Shown here: positions 8,126 to 15,691 of the stretch, in pieces
Layout: every line of letters begins with the position of its first letter
How positions within the stretch are numbered: position 1 is the first letter of the stretch
DNA from: JAAYXS01 sp043820985
GTDB taxonomy: Bacteria > Planctomycetota > Phycisphaerae > UBA1845 > Fen-1342
DNA length: 32,712 nt
Direction: 5' to 3'
Assembly (NCBI GenBank): GCA_043820985.1
Contig: JBDRDH010000098.1
Location: 1 to 32,712, forward strand
Program-made: the position numbers and the translations under genes
The notes under the pieces: generated by a model
What the model was told of the DNA's origin: nothing
Seen by the model: only the letters and a program-made list of their open reading frames with translations
Database searches by the model: none

Positions 8126-10312
8126 ATGAAGACCAAACTAATCGTAGCATCAGTTGGGGCGGCACTGATCGTGTCGCTTACCGCATCGGCCAAGTCGGTG
8201 TACCTGATCGCGGACATCAACTCCAGTCCGACGCCGATCCACGCCTATGACATCCAGGGTGATCAGATTGTCTTCCAGGCCGCGTACGACGTCCCGTACT
8301 TCGGCGGCGGAGCCACCGGTCTGACCATTGACACCGACTCGAAGACGCTCTTCGTCGACTACGAGTTCAGCAACGTGATCCAGTTGCTCGACGCCGAGAC
8401 CTTCGCGGACTTGGGCACGACGACCGCTCCGGGCGCCGAAGAGATGGCGGGAATCGTCTACGACCACGACAACGGTTCGTTGTACGCCATCGAGCGCTAC
8501 GGGAACAAGCTGTACGGCTGGACATATGACGCGGGCACGCACGTGCTCACGCCGCACGCCGGCTCCCCGTTTACGCTGACGGATGTCGGCGAAGCCTTTG
8601 GCATCGCGCTCGATGAGGTCAACGACTTGTTGTACGTCGCGAGCTGGGGCACCACCATTCACTACTTCAACACGGGTGACTGGTCGCTGGCGGGTAGCTT
8701 CGTGCTGACCAACCCGGCCATCAGTATCGCGATCGACGTGACGCGCGGCTATGTCTACACCGGCGCCGCCTGGGATGGCGGGAACTATCTCAGCCGCTAC
8801 GAGCTGGGCACCGGGACCGAGACCATTGTGAATATCGGCGAGGGTGAGGGCGCCATGGGGCTCAGCGTCGATCCCGCCACCGGCCTGACGTATGTCAGCA
8901 CCGGGTACGGGGGAGATCGGCTCGTCGTTTTCGACCTGGATCTGAACGAAACCGACAGTGAATACGCCGGCGGTGACCCGACCGACGTCTGCGTGCCGGG
9001 TCGGGACATCTCCTACAACCCGCTGGGCTTCAGCAAGGACGACGGCCTGGCCGAGGGCGAGTGCGCCCTTCCCGGCGACACGGTCACCTACACCATCTGC
9101 TACGCGAATCCCAACGAGTATGAGGTGACCGGAGCCACCATCACCGACACGTTACCCGACGGCGTGGCGTTCGTCTCCGCCAGCGACGGCGGGGCTCTCC
9201 AGGCCGCGACCGGCGACGTCATCATCTGGGACATCGGCACGATTCCGGGCGGCACGCCCGAGACCTGCGTTACTCTTACCGTCACGGTCGATGTCGACAT
9301 CCCTCTGGGCACGGAGTTGCTCAACGAGGCCCGTATCGAAACCGAGCAGACCCCGCCGACGACCCAGACCGAATTGACAATTGTTTGCGAGGTCATTCCG
9401 CCCACCTGTGATGCCGGCGGACCGTATGTTGTTGAGTGCCAGGGCGGAGTCACGACCGTCATGCTGGACGGCAGCGCCTCGGGCGATCCGCTCGATTCCG
9501 AGCTGACGTACCTGTGGGAGATCGATTGCCCCGCGGCCAGCTTCGACGATCCGGCTAGCCCGACACCTACCTTGAGCCTGGCGACCCCCGAGTGCGCCAT
9601 GACCTGTGACGTGACCCTGACCGTCGACAGCGGCCTGAGCGACCCCGTCACCTGCACGGTCGTGATCGAGATCGTCGACACCGTAGCGCCGAATTTGAGC
9701 TGTCCGGCGGAAAGTAAGGTGGAGTGCGGGGCCCAGCCGTCCAACTGTCCGGACCAGGTCACCGCGACGGACAACTGTGATCCGAACCCGGTGATCACCT
9801 TTAGCGACGCGGCCGGCGACGGCGCCATCACGCGGACCTGGACGGCCACCGATGACTGCGGCAACGCGGCCACCTGCGTGACGGTCTATAACGCCGAGGA
9901 TACCACGCCGCCGGTGCTGGTCTGTCCGGGATTGATTCAGGTCGAGGCCCCCGATGAGGGTGGCGTGGCAGTCGATAGTGTAACCTTGACGGTCACCGCC
10001 ACCGATCTCTGTGACGGTGACGTCGCCCTGACGGATAATCGCCCGGCTGAGTTCTACCCGGTCGGCACCACCGAAGTGACCTTCACGGCCACGGACGCGG
10101 CGGGCAACACGGCCACCTGCACGGTGCTGGTCGAGGTGTTTTACGAAGGTCAGGCCGGTCAGCCGGCACCGACGCAGACCGTGTTCGTGGATGAGCGTAC
10201 CACGCGGACGACGCCCTTCTTCCTGCCCTGCGGCCTACTGGGCTTGCTCCCGCTGGTGGGCAGCCTGCTGGGTCTGGGCGCGTTGAAGTATCGCCTGCGT
10301 CGTCAACGTTAA
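8126..10312 (+). CDS. Large surface protein: propeller, DUF11, PKD/HYR-like domains, C-terminal anchor
   Basis: A 728-residue exported protein. ATG 8126 has GAGGTGA 6-12 bases upstream and starts a clear signal peptide (MKTKLIVASVGAALIVSLTA). Residues about 25-300 look like a YVTN/SMP-30-type beta-propeller (repeated LYVASWG, VYTGAAWDGG, TYVSTGYGGD blades). Residues about 300-430 match the DUF11 conserved-repeat type (GDTVTYTICYANPNEYEVTGATITDTLP). Residues about 430-545 are PKD-like (CDAGGPYVVEC...LDGSASGDP). Two HYR-like modules follow (TVAPNLSCPA, TPPVLVCPG, FTATDAAGNTATC). The end is FFLPCG, a hydrophobic stretch and the basic tail KYRLRRQR. This has the layout of an envelope-sorting or membrane-anchor signal. 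The order suggests an adhesive cell-surface protein. It is followed on the same strand by a small lipoprotein gene. Confidence 0.8.
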   Translation: MKTKLIVASVGAALIVSLTASAKSVYLIADINSSPTPIHAYDIQGDQIVFQAAYDVPYFGGGATGLTIDTDSKTLFVDYEFSNVIQLLDAETFADLGTTTAPGAEEMAGIVYDHDNGSLYAIERYGNKLYGWTYDAGTHVLTPHAGSPFTLTDVGEAFGIALDEVNDLLYVASWGTTIHYFNTGDWSLAGSFVLTNPAISIAIDVTRGYVYTGAAWDGGNYLSRYELGTGTETIVNIGEGEGAMGLSVDPATGLTYVSTGYGGDRLVVFDLDLNETDSEYAGGDPTDVCVPGRDISYNPLGFSKDDGLAEGECALPGDTVTYTICYANPNEYEVTGATITDTLPDGVAFVSASDGGALQAATGDVIIWDIGTIPGGTPETCVTLTVTVDVDIPLGTELLNEARIETEQTPPTTQTELTIVCEVIPPTCDAGGPYVVECQGGVTTVMLDGSASGDPLDSELTYLWEIDCPAASFDDPASPTPTLSLATPECAMTCDVTLTVDSGLSDPVTCTVVIEIVDTVAPNLSCPAESKVECGAQPSNCPDQVTATDNCDPNPVITFSDAAGDGAITRTWTATDDCGNAATCVTVYNAEDTTPPVLVCPGLIQVEAPDEGGVAVDSVTLTVTATDLCDGDVALTDNRPAEFYPVGTTEVTFTATDAAGNTATCTVLVEVFYEGQAGQPAPTQTVFVDERTTRTTPFFLPCGLLGLLPLVGSLLGLGALKYRLRRQR

Positions 10313-10334
10313 CCGGAAGGGAACACGAGCGGGC

Positions 10335-10358
10335 GGCGGGTGCCGCGCGGCACCCGCC
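10335..10358 (+). terminator. GC-rich hairpin after the surface-protein gene
   Basis: A 10-bp stem (10335-10344 with 10349-10358, core CGGGTGCC/GGCACCCG) with loop GCGC lies about 20 bases after the stop. It lacks a T tract, so it may be a weak terminator or an RNA-stabilising hairpin between two genes of one transcript. Confidence 0.45.
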
Positions 10359-10428
10359 CGGCCGTGGTTCCAATCCGGTTTGGTGAGTGGAAGCAAGGCT
10401 AGCGCGCAAGTGCGCAAGGAGATTTCAA

Positions 10429-10671
10429 ATGCGACGTAAACTGCCACGAATATTGGTAGTGCTGTTTTTGAGTGCGGTGTTGTTGATTCCGTCCGTGGGC
10501 TGCAACAAGGCCCTCGGTCTGCAGGATTGGCAACGTGACGCGTTAACGTTTGTGGGCGCGATTGCCGGCGGCTATTGGGCAGTCCAGATGTGCACCGTCA
10601 CCGAGCGGGTGTGCTATCAGGACGGCCAGTTGATCGACTGCGCCCTGGTGCCCGTGGTGCCCGCTAACTGA
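10429..10671 (+). CDS. Small putative lipoprotein
   Basis: An 80-residue protein. ATG 10429 is set by AAGGAGAT just upstream; the in-frame extension upstream (from 10387) lacks signal-peptide character. The N-terminus MRRKLPRILVVLFLSAVLL is followed by IPSVGC, a lipobox-like site (Ser rather than Leu at -3), so the mature protein would begin at Cys (residue 24) and be lipidated. The remaining 57 residues contain LQDWQRD, a short hydrophobic Gly-rich segment (FVGAIAGGYW) and four more Cys in the mature part. I do not recognise the family. It follows the surface-protein gene, separated by a GC hairpin, and is followed by a terminator. Confidence 0.7.
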   Translation: MRRKLPRILVVLFLSAVLLIPSVGCNKALGLQDWQRDALTFVGAIAGGYWAVQMCTVTERVCYQDGQLIDCALVPVVPAN

Positions 10672-10704
10672 CGCGAGAAAAGCAGTTACATTAATACGAG
10701 TAGG

Positions 10705-10741
10705 ACATGGGCCGGTATGGCCGGCCCATGTTCATTTCTTT
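10705..10741 (+). terminator. Intrinsic terminator
   Basis: ACATGGGCCGG (10705-10715) pairs perfectly with CCGGCCCATGT (10721-10731) around TATGG, an 11-bp stem, and is followed by the T-rich TCATTTCTTT. It fits termination of the small lipoprotein gene and, as a stem alone, may also serve the convergent BNR gene. Confidence 0.7.
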
Positions 10742-10788
10742 CCGGCGAACCATCACTGCTCTTTCCGCCGGGATGATCGACTTTTTAT
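10730..10788 (+). repeat. Diverged direct repeat, copy A (3' side of BNR gene)
   Basis: This stretch shares GGCGAACCATCACT (10744-10757), a T/C-rich spacer and GCCGGGA-GA-CGACTT with 13836-13894. The two copies are in the same orientation and about 3.1 kb apart, on either side of the BNR lipoprotein gene. By eye the match is roughly three quarters over about 58 bases, with a two-base gap. Confidence 0.6.
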
Positions 10789-10793
10789 ATCCG

Positions 10794-13526
10794 TCAGTCG
10801 CCACTTCCGGTAAACGTTACCTGAAACGCCGCGAAGTCGGCCAGGTCGGCGTCACCGTCCTCGTCGAGGTCGGCGCAGTTACAATCGCTGGGCGGCGCCG
10901 CGCTTGGCCCGGCCATGCAGTCGGCGAACGCCTCGAAATCGTTAATGTCCACGTCCTGATCGCCGTCGCAATCGCCCGGAATTTCGCCGGGACACAGATC
11001 GAGGTGGGTCAGGAAGGCACCGCGGCCGTGGGTGAACGCGGCCAGTGTGTGGTCGTCCTTGAAGTCAAGCGTTTCGACGATCGTGTGCGCCAGACCGTCG
11101 TTGCTTGGGGACCACGTGGCACCGCCATCATCGCTGGCGAATATGCCCAGCTCGGTCCCGACGTAAAGCTGTTGGGCGTCACAAGGGCGGATCGCGATCC
11201 AGTGGCAGGGGATATCGGGGATACCGTTGTCGCCGCTGCCATCGATCGGCGTCCACTGATTGCTGCCAGCCGCTTTGCGCAGGACGTGATCCGCGCCATA
11301 TGTTGAGTAAGTGCAATAAGCGATATCGGAATCTGTCGGATCGACGGCGACACTGCTCACCCACGCGCCTATCAGACCCTGGGTGTAGGTCGTCCAGGTT
11401 GGCACGGGAGCGAGCGCGTTCGTCGACCGGACGATGTAGCCGTTATCGAAGCCGAGATAAACAACGTTGCTGTCCGAGGGAGCGATCGCGATCGCGGATA
11501 TTGTGCTGGGCCCGGCGAAGTCCGACCCGGCCAGTTCCCATGACGCGGCTCCATTGGTGGTACGCCACGGTCGCGAGCCGCCGGTCCACATGATGTTCGG
11601 ATTGGACTGATCCATGACGTACGGCGTGATGAACAGGCCGTCGGTGTCGGTGATGCCATCCACCGCCAGCTCGAAAGTCTCGCCGCCGTCATACGAAACG
11701 CGGATAGTCGGGAAGCCTTGAATCTCGACGAACATATGCTGGCTGTCCGTCGGATCAATGGCGACATAGCCGCCGTCGCCGCCATAGACCAGCGCCCAAC
11801 TGTTCGGCGTCACGTCGGACCACACCTGGGGCGTGCCGTTATCCTGCGTGCCGCCGGCGAACATGTTCACTTCCTTGGCGCTGTCACCGTGATAGAACTG
11901 TGTCACGCCATAGCCATTGTTCATGTTCTCCCAGACGATCTCGGGCGGTGGCCCTGGATCAGGGGCCATCGGGCATTCTTCCTGCGTGGTGGCGGCGCGG
12001 GCGTTGGTCGTGCGGTAAAGTCCGCCGTCGTTGCCGACGTACATGATCTGGTTCGTCGTGCCGTTGTAGTCGGGGTGGAACACGATCTCATGCTGATCGA
12101 CGTGCAGTAACGTCGGCGGCGGGGGATCTTCCATATAGAAGAACCAGTACTCGGACAGGCCGAACGTCACGCCGCCATCGTCCGAGCGATAGAGGTCGAT
12201 TCCGCCGACCCACACCTTGTCCGGATCGAGCGGATCGACGGCGATGATGTTGTCATACCAACCCTGCGAGTAGATCGTGGGATGCTCGTAGCAGCCGGTC
12301 GCGATCGCGACGTAGCTCAGCAGCCATTCGCTGAACTCGTGGTTGAAGTCGAGCGACGAATACCACGAGTCGCCGCCGTCATCCGAGCGGAAGACGCTGT
12401 AGAGCTTACCGAACCAGCCGCTCTGGTTCTGGGCCATCAGGATGTACATGCGATCGTTGTGGCTCGGCGCGATCGCGAGCGTCATGCGTCCCTGCTCCGG
12501 CCCCGTTTGATACTGGATCCAGGTATCTCCGCCGTCATTGCTGCGATACAAACCGTCCTGGCCAAAGCTGCCGAACGCCGCCCACAGCACGTCCGGACTG
12601 GTATCCGCGCGCACCGCCAGGTCGGTACAGCCGACGGAGCAGCCGTTGGTCTCCGGCACCTCGGGCGGCGCGGAGAAAGTCCACGGATTTGCCAAAACCA
12701 CCGACCAGGTAGCGCCGGCGTCGAGACTACGCCACACGCCGGTCATCGTGGCGGCGTAGATCGTATTGCTGTCGTTGGGACTGATGACGATTTTATTGAC
12801 GAAGTAAAACGCGCCCTCGGGATCGAGCGTACCGGGCAGCAGGTTCCACGTTTCACCAGCGTCGATCGATTTGAAGATCCCCAGCCCGCGATGTTTGGTC
12901 CAACTGGCGAAGAAGCCCTCGCCGGTGCCGGCGTAGAGGATGTTCGGATTCGCGGGATCGAGCGCCAGCGCACAGACCGCCAGGTTTTGCAGGAAATCGT
13001 CGGTGCTACGCCAGTTCGCGCCGGCGTCGGTGCTCTTCCAGATCCCGCCGGTCACGCCGGCCGCGTACATCATGTCCGGGTTGGACGGATCGATCACGAT
13101 CGCACGTGTGCGGCCGCCGATATTGCCCGGTCCGATCGAGTTCCAACCGAGAACTCCGCCGGGGCCGGAACCCGGATCGCGTAGTGTCGCTCGGGCAGCC
13201 TCCCGTGCTCTGACCGCGAATAACTCGGCTTGCAGGTGCTCCAGTGGCAATTCCACCTCGCCCGCGGGCAGCCGCTGGCGCATGAAGAACTCCTGTGCTT
13301 CCTGGGGCTGATCAAACCGCTTGGGACCCTCTCGCCGTAGCTTGGCGTACTTCTGCTGGAGCGCGGCGCGGGCGCTGTCCAGCGCCAGCGGGGTGGGAGT
13401 CCAGGCATTCGCCGTCGCTGTTTCCCGCGGCTGGTCCACCTCACCCGAACGCAACGTCCCCCGACAACCCACAAAGAAGACCGCAACAAGAAACACCAGT
13501 CCTGATATGCACGCGATTGGTTTCAT
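10794..13526 (-). CDS. BNR/sortilin-type repeat lipoprotein with C-terminal dockerin-like pair
   Basis: A 910-residue protein. ATG 13526 follows GGGAGG at good spacing; codons upstream to 13601 are not signal-like. The signal peptide MKPIACISGLVFLVAVFFVG ends in the lipobox FVGC, Cys21. After an Ala/Arg/Gln-rich helical stretch, a long ten-bladed or similar propeller carries repeated Asp-box motifs of the BNR/sialidase/sortilin class (STDAGANW, SIDAGETW, SLDAGATW, SNDGGDTW, SDDGGDSW, SDDGGVTF, SYDGGETF, SDDGGATW) alternating with DPSNPDMMYA-type strands. No sialidase catalytic Arg triad or Arg-Ile-Pro motif is obvious, so binding is more likely than hydrolysis. Residues about 850-910 are dockerin-like (GDCDGDQDVDINDFEAF, DLDEDGDADLADFAAF). 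It is convergent with the small lipoprotein gene and flanked by diverged direct repeats. Confidence 0.85.
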   Translation of the reverse strand: MKPIACISGLVFLVAVFFVGCRGTLRSGEVDQPRETATANAWTPTPLALDSARAALQQKYAKLRREGPKRFDQPQEAQEFFMRQRLPAGEVELPLEHLQAELFAVRAREAARATLRDPGSGPGGVLGWNSIGPGNIGGRTRAIVIDPSNPDMMYAAGVTGGIWKSTDAGANWRSTDDFLQNLAVCALALDPANPNILYAGTGEGFFASWTKHRGLGIFKSIDAGETWNLLPGTLDPEGAFYFVNKIVISPNDSNTIYAATMTGVWRSLDAGATWSVVLANPWTFSAPPEVPETNGCSVGCTDLAVRADTSPDVLWAAFGSFGQDGLYRSNDGGDTWIQYQTGPEQGRMTLAIAPSHNDRMYILMAQNQSGWFGKLYSVFRSDDGGDSWYSSLDFNHEFSEWLLSYVAIATGCYEHPTIYSQGWYDNIIAVDPLDPDKVWVGGIDLYRSDDGGVTFGLSEYWFFYMEDPPPPTLLHVDQHEIVFHPDYNGTTNQIMYVGNDGGLYRTTNARAATTQEECPMAPDPGPPPEIVWENMNNGYGVTQFYHGDSAKEVNMFAGGTQDNGTPQVWSDVTPNSWALVYGGDGGYVAIDPTDSQHMFVEIQGFPTIRVSYDGGETFELAVDGITDTDGLFITPYVMDQSNPNIMWTGGSRPWRTTNGAASWELAGSDFAGPSTISAIAIAPSDSNVVYLGFDNGYIVRSTNALAPVPTWTTYTQGLIGAWVSSVAVDPTDSDIAYCTYSTYGADHVLRKAAGSNQWTPIDGSGDNGIPDIPCHWIAIRPCDAQQLYVGTELGIFASDDGGATWSPSNDGLAHTIVETLDFKDDHTLAAFTHGRGAFLTHLDLCPGEIPGDCDGDQDVDINDFEAFADCMAGPSAAPPSDCNCADLDEDGDADLADFAAFQVTFTGSGD

Positions 13527-13577
13527 CTTCGGCCTCCCGCGCTGTCTGGATGCTTGGGGAGAGTCACCTCCGGAACA

Positions 13578-13596
13578 GGCTGTTGCAGCAACAGCC
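13578..13596. promoter_or_regulatory. Palindrome upstream of BNR gene
   Basis: GGCTGTTG and CAACAGCC are exact 8-base inverted arms around CAG. It lies 52-70 bases before the BNR gene start. It could be a protein-binding operator or a leader hairpin; it lacks a T tract, so it is not a standard terminator. Confidence 0.4.
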
Positions 13597-13835
13597 CACA
13601 TGACCGCGAAACACGTGCACGCGGAAACGTCCCGTGGACCATAGCCTCATCACTCAGACTACCGCAATCACGACCGCGGTTGCAACCCAGATTTGCAGGT
13701 CCTGTAACCGACAGTCCCCATTCACTTGCTTTGCAATCACCACTAGGCAGGAATCCTGGATATTCGACAACGATCTCGCGCCAGAACGCTCCCCACCAAC
13801 CGGCGCGGTCGAGTTGGGCCGTTTTGGTCGACCCC

Positions 13836-13894
13836 CGTTCTTTCATTCTGGCGAACCATCACTCTTTTTCTGCCGGGACGAACGACTTCTCATG
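13836..13894 (+). repeat. Diverged direct repeat, copy B (5' side of BNR gene)
   Basis: Partner of 10730-10788, with GGCGAACCATCACT at 13850-13863 followed by a T/C-rich spacer and GCCGGGACGAACGACTT. It lies just before the transporter gene at 13921. Confidence 0.6.
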
Positions 13895-13920
13895 ACCGGT
13901 GTCGAGTATCATACGCGGCT

Positions 13921-14877
13921 ATGTTTGTAATCCCGGTCGCATTTCTGGGTCACGCCGCTGGTCTGGCAACCTCGGTCTTGTGGACTGGAACTTCATTGTT
14001 TTTCACCGCCGCGGGTCGCCGCCTGGGACCAACCACCGTAAACGCCCTGCGGATACTAATGGCGATTTTGTTGCTTGGTCTGACACATTGGGTCACGGAG
14101 GATCGGTGGATTCCGGACGCTTTACCCCGGCAGGTTCTTTTCCTGGCGCTCTCGGGCATGATCGGTCTGGCACTCGGCGACCAGGCACTCTTCACGGCTT
14201 TCGTTTACATCGGCCCGCGACTATCCATGTTGATCATGACCACGGCACCGCTTTTTGCCGCGCTGTTTGGCTGGCTGCGGCTGGGCGAGGAGCTCGGCCC
14301 GAGCGCCTGGCTGGGCATCGCCCTGGTGGTTGGCGGTGTCGCCTGGGTAGTACTCGAGCGCCCCGTTCAGAATCACGGCGTCGTCAACTCGCTACGTATA
14401 CGCGGGATTGTGCTGGCATTTATCGCGGCGGCTTGCCAGGCCGGTGGTCTGTTACTCAGTAAGGAGGGCCTGGGACACGGCTGGCTACCGGAAGGCGAGC
14501 ACATGAACCCGCAGGCCGCGACTCTGTTACGCATGAGCTTCGCCGGCGTGGGCATGGTTCCGATCATCGCCTGGCGTCTATGGCGCGAACGACGCGCGCA
14601 CGCCATCGGCGAGTACCGCCAGCCGCGCCGGTCATGGCGAATTGGCCTGCTGTTGACCGCCGGCGGTGCCGTGTTCGGGCCGTTTCTGGGAGTGTGGATG
14701 TCGCTGGAGGCGGCGGACAAGGTGCCGTTGGGTGTCGCCCAAACACTCTGCTCGCTACCGCCGGTGCTGATTCTACCAGTCGCGCGGCTGGTATATCACG
14801 AGCACATCAGCGCGCGCGCCGTCGCGGGTGCCCTTCTGGCGGTAGGTGGAGTGGCCCTCTTGTTCCTGCCCACCTGA
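13921..14877 (+). CDS. EamA/DMT-superfamily transporter
   Basis: A 318-residue inner-membrane protein of the drug/metabolite transporter superfamily. About ten hydrophobic helices arranged as two EamA repeats are visible, the first ending near residue 145 (WLGIALVVGGVAWVVLERP) and the second near the C-terminus (SARAVAGALLAVGGVALLFL). Each repeat ends with the usual G-x-x-L-x-x-x-G-V helix. Typical sequence marks are SVLWTGTSLFF, NALRILMAILLL and APLFAALFGWLRLGEEL. EamA proteins export small metabolites, but the substrate cannot be inferred. No Shine-Dalgarno lies before ATG 13921. A TATCAT box only a few bases upstream makes a leaderless or very short-leader transcript possible. Confidence 0.85.
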   Translation: MFVIPVAFLGHAAGLATSVLWTGTSLFFTAAGRRLGPTTVNALRILMAILLLGLTHWVTEDRWIPDALPRQVLFLALSGMIGLALGDQALFTAFVYIGPRLSMLIMTTAPLFAALFGWLRLGEELGPSAWLGIALVVGGVAWVVLERPVQNHGVVNSLRIRGIVLAFIAAACQAGGLLLSKEGLGHGWLPEGEHMNPQAATLLRMSFAGVGMVPIIAWRLWRERRAHAIGEYRQPRRSWRIGLLLTAGGAVFGPFLGVWMSLEAADKVPLGVAQTLCSLPPVLILPVARLVYHEHISARAVAGALLAVGGVALLFLPT

Positions 14878-15053
14878 TAAGTACTATCAGTTCCGTTTCA
14901 ATTACTCCGCTTCAGAGTTCGGCGTTGTCTGCCGATATGACTAATTACGACACGACAGTCGTCACATACCACGGTGCTCGCCCTCAAGGTAGTTAGTGCA
15001 TAACGGGGTATGTTCCGAGCTTTCTCGATTCTTCCGTGCGCGCAGCAAATACA

Positions 15054-15446
15054 ATGACGGGATATGCCTTACCCCTCTCAAAACGTTCAACCCGCATCAC
15101 ACTTGTGCTGGCCATAGTCGGTGTGCTACATGTCTTTGACCTGGCCTTCACACAAAATCAGTTGAGTTGTGATGGCTTTGTCGAGGTTAACTGTCTGGCC
15201 GCCAATTTCATCGAGACACCGGTTGGCTTGATGCTTTACAAAGCCGGGATGTTCGGCTTGGGGGCTCTGGTGCTCTGTCTGGTGCGGCGTCATTGGCAAA
15301 CCGAAGTCGGCGTATGGTTCCTGCTGGCCATCTCGGTCGGCCTGATGGCCTGGTGGGGTTTATACTTCTACATGCTTGATCCTGGCAATTACGGCCTGGG
15401 TCCCGGCACCTCCGAGATTGCCGTCTACTGGCCAACCGGCGGCTGA
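15054..15446 (+). CDS. Small multi-pass membrane protein (DUF5658-like)
   Basis: A 130-residue protein with about three hydrophobic segments: ITLVLAIVGVLHVFDLAFT, a central helix near VGLMLYKAGMFGLGALVLCL and VWFLLAISVGLMAWWGLYFY. The pattern of an Asp in the first helix (HVFDLAFT), then a loop with conserved acidic/Asn residues (VEVNCLAANF) and a Lys in the second helix resembles small DUF5658-type proteins. That link is tentative. ATG 15054 is chosen over GTG 15036; neither has a clear ribosome site. It stands alone between the transporter and the peptidase gene and its function is unknown. Confidence 0.6.
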   Translation: MTGYALPLSKRSTRITLVLAIVGVLHVFDLAFTQNQLSCDGFVEVNCLAANFIETPVGLMLYKAGMFGLGALVLCLVRRHWQTEVGVWFLLAISVGLMAWWGLYFYMLDPGNYGLGPGTSEIAVYWPTGG

Positions 15447-15691
15447 CAAATCCCTTTGGATAATATGTTTGCACACCGGCAGACACACGCTTGAAATCCC
15501 CTCCTCAGTCCGTTCAAGCTACAAACTTGTACCTGGGCCTACATCTTGGCACGCGGCAACCACGGGCTTTATTGGCATTACTCTTGCCGCGCGGCTCCCG
15601 GAACGCTAATTTGATGTGTTTCAGGCGGTCAGCGTGGCACCGGCGGGATGCCCGCGACCGTGGAAGCCGGATCCCGTCGCGAGGATTACCA

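Larger units (their letters stand above)
13527..13920. other. Divergent region between BNR gene and transporter gene
   Basis: 394 bases without a gene. It contains an almost perfect palindrome (13578-13596) in the presumed leader of the minus-strand BNR gene and repeat copy B (13836-13894). It also holds a short GGTCGA/TCGACC inverted repeat near 13808-13833. No convincing sigma70 promoter pair is visible in either direction, although TATCAT lies close to the transporter start. Confidence 0.5.

Noticed and set aside
7682..8220. Two minus-strand frames of about 106 codons in the selB-surface protein gap
   Set aside because: Ser/Arg/Leu-rich sequence, no ribosome site, no domain; one overlaps the clear start of the surface-protein gene.
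9100..9873. 257-codon open frame on the minus strand
   Set aside because: It is a shadow of the surface-protein gene, rich in Ser/Thr/Val as expected from antisense to this sequence, with no recognisable domain.
12282..13184. 300-codon open frame on the plus strand
   Set aside because: It is the reverse-strand shadow of the BNR gene, whose repeats, lipobox and dockerin-like end are unambiguous.
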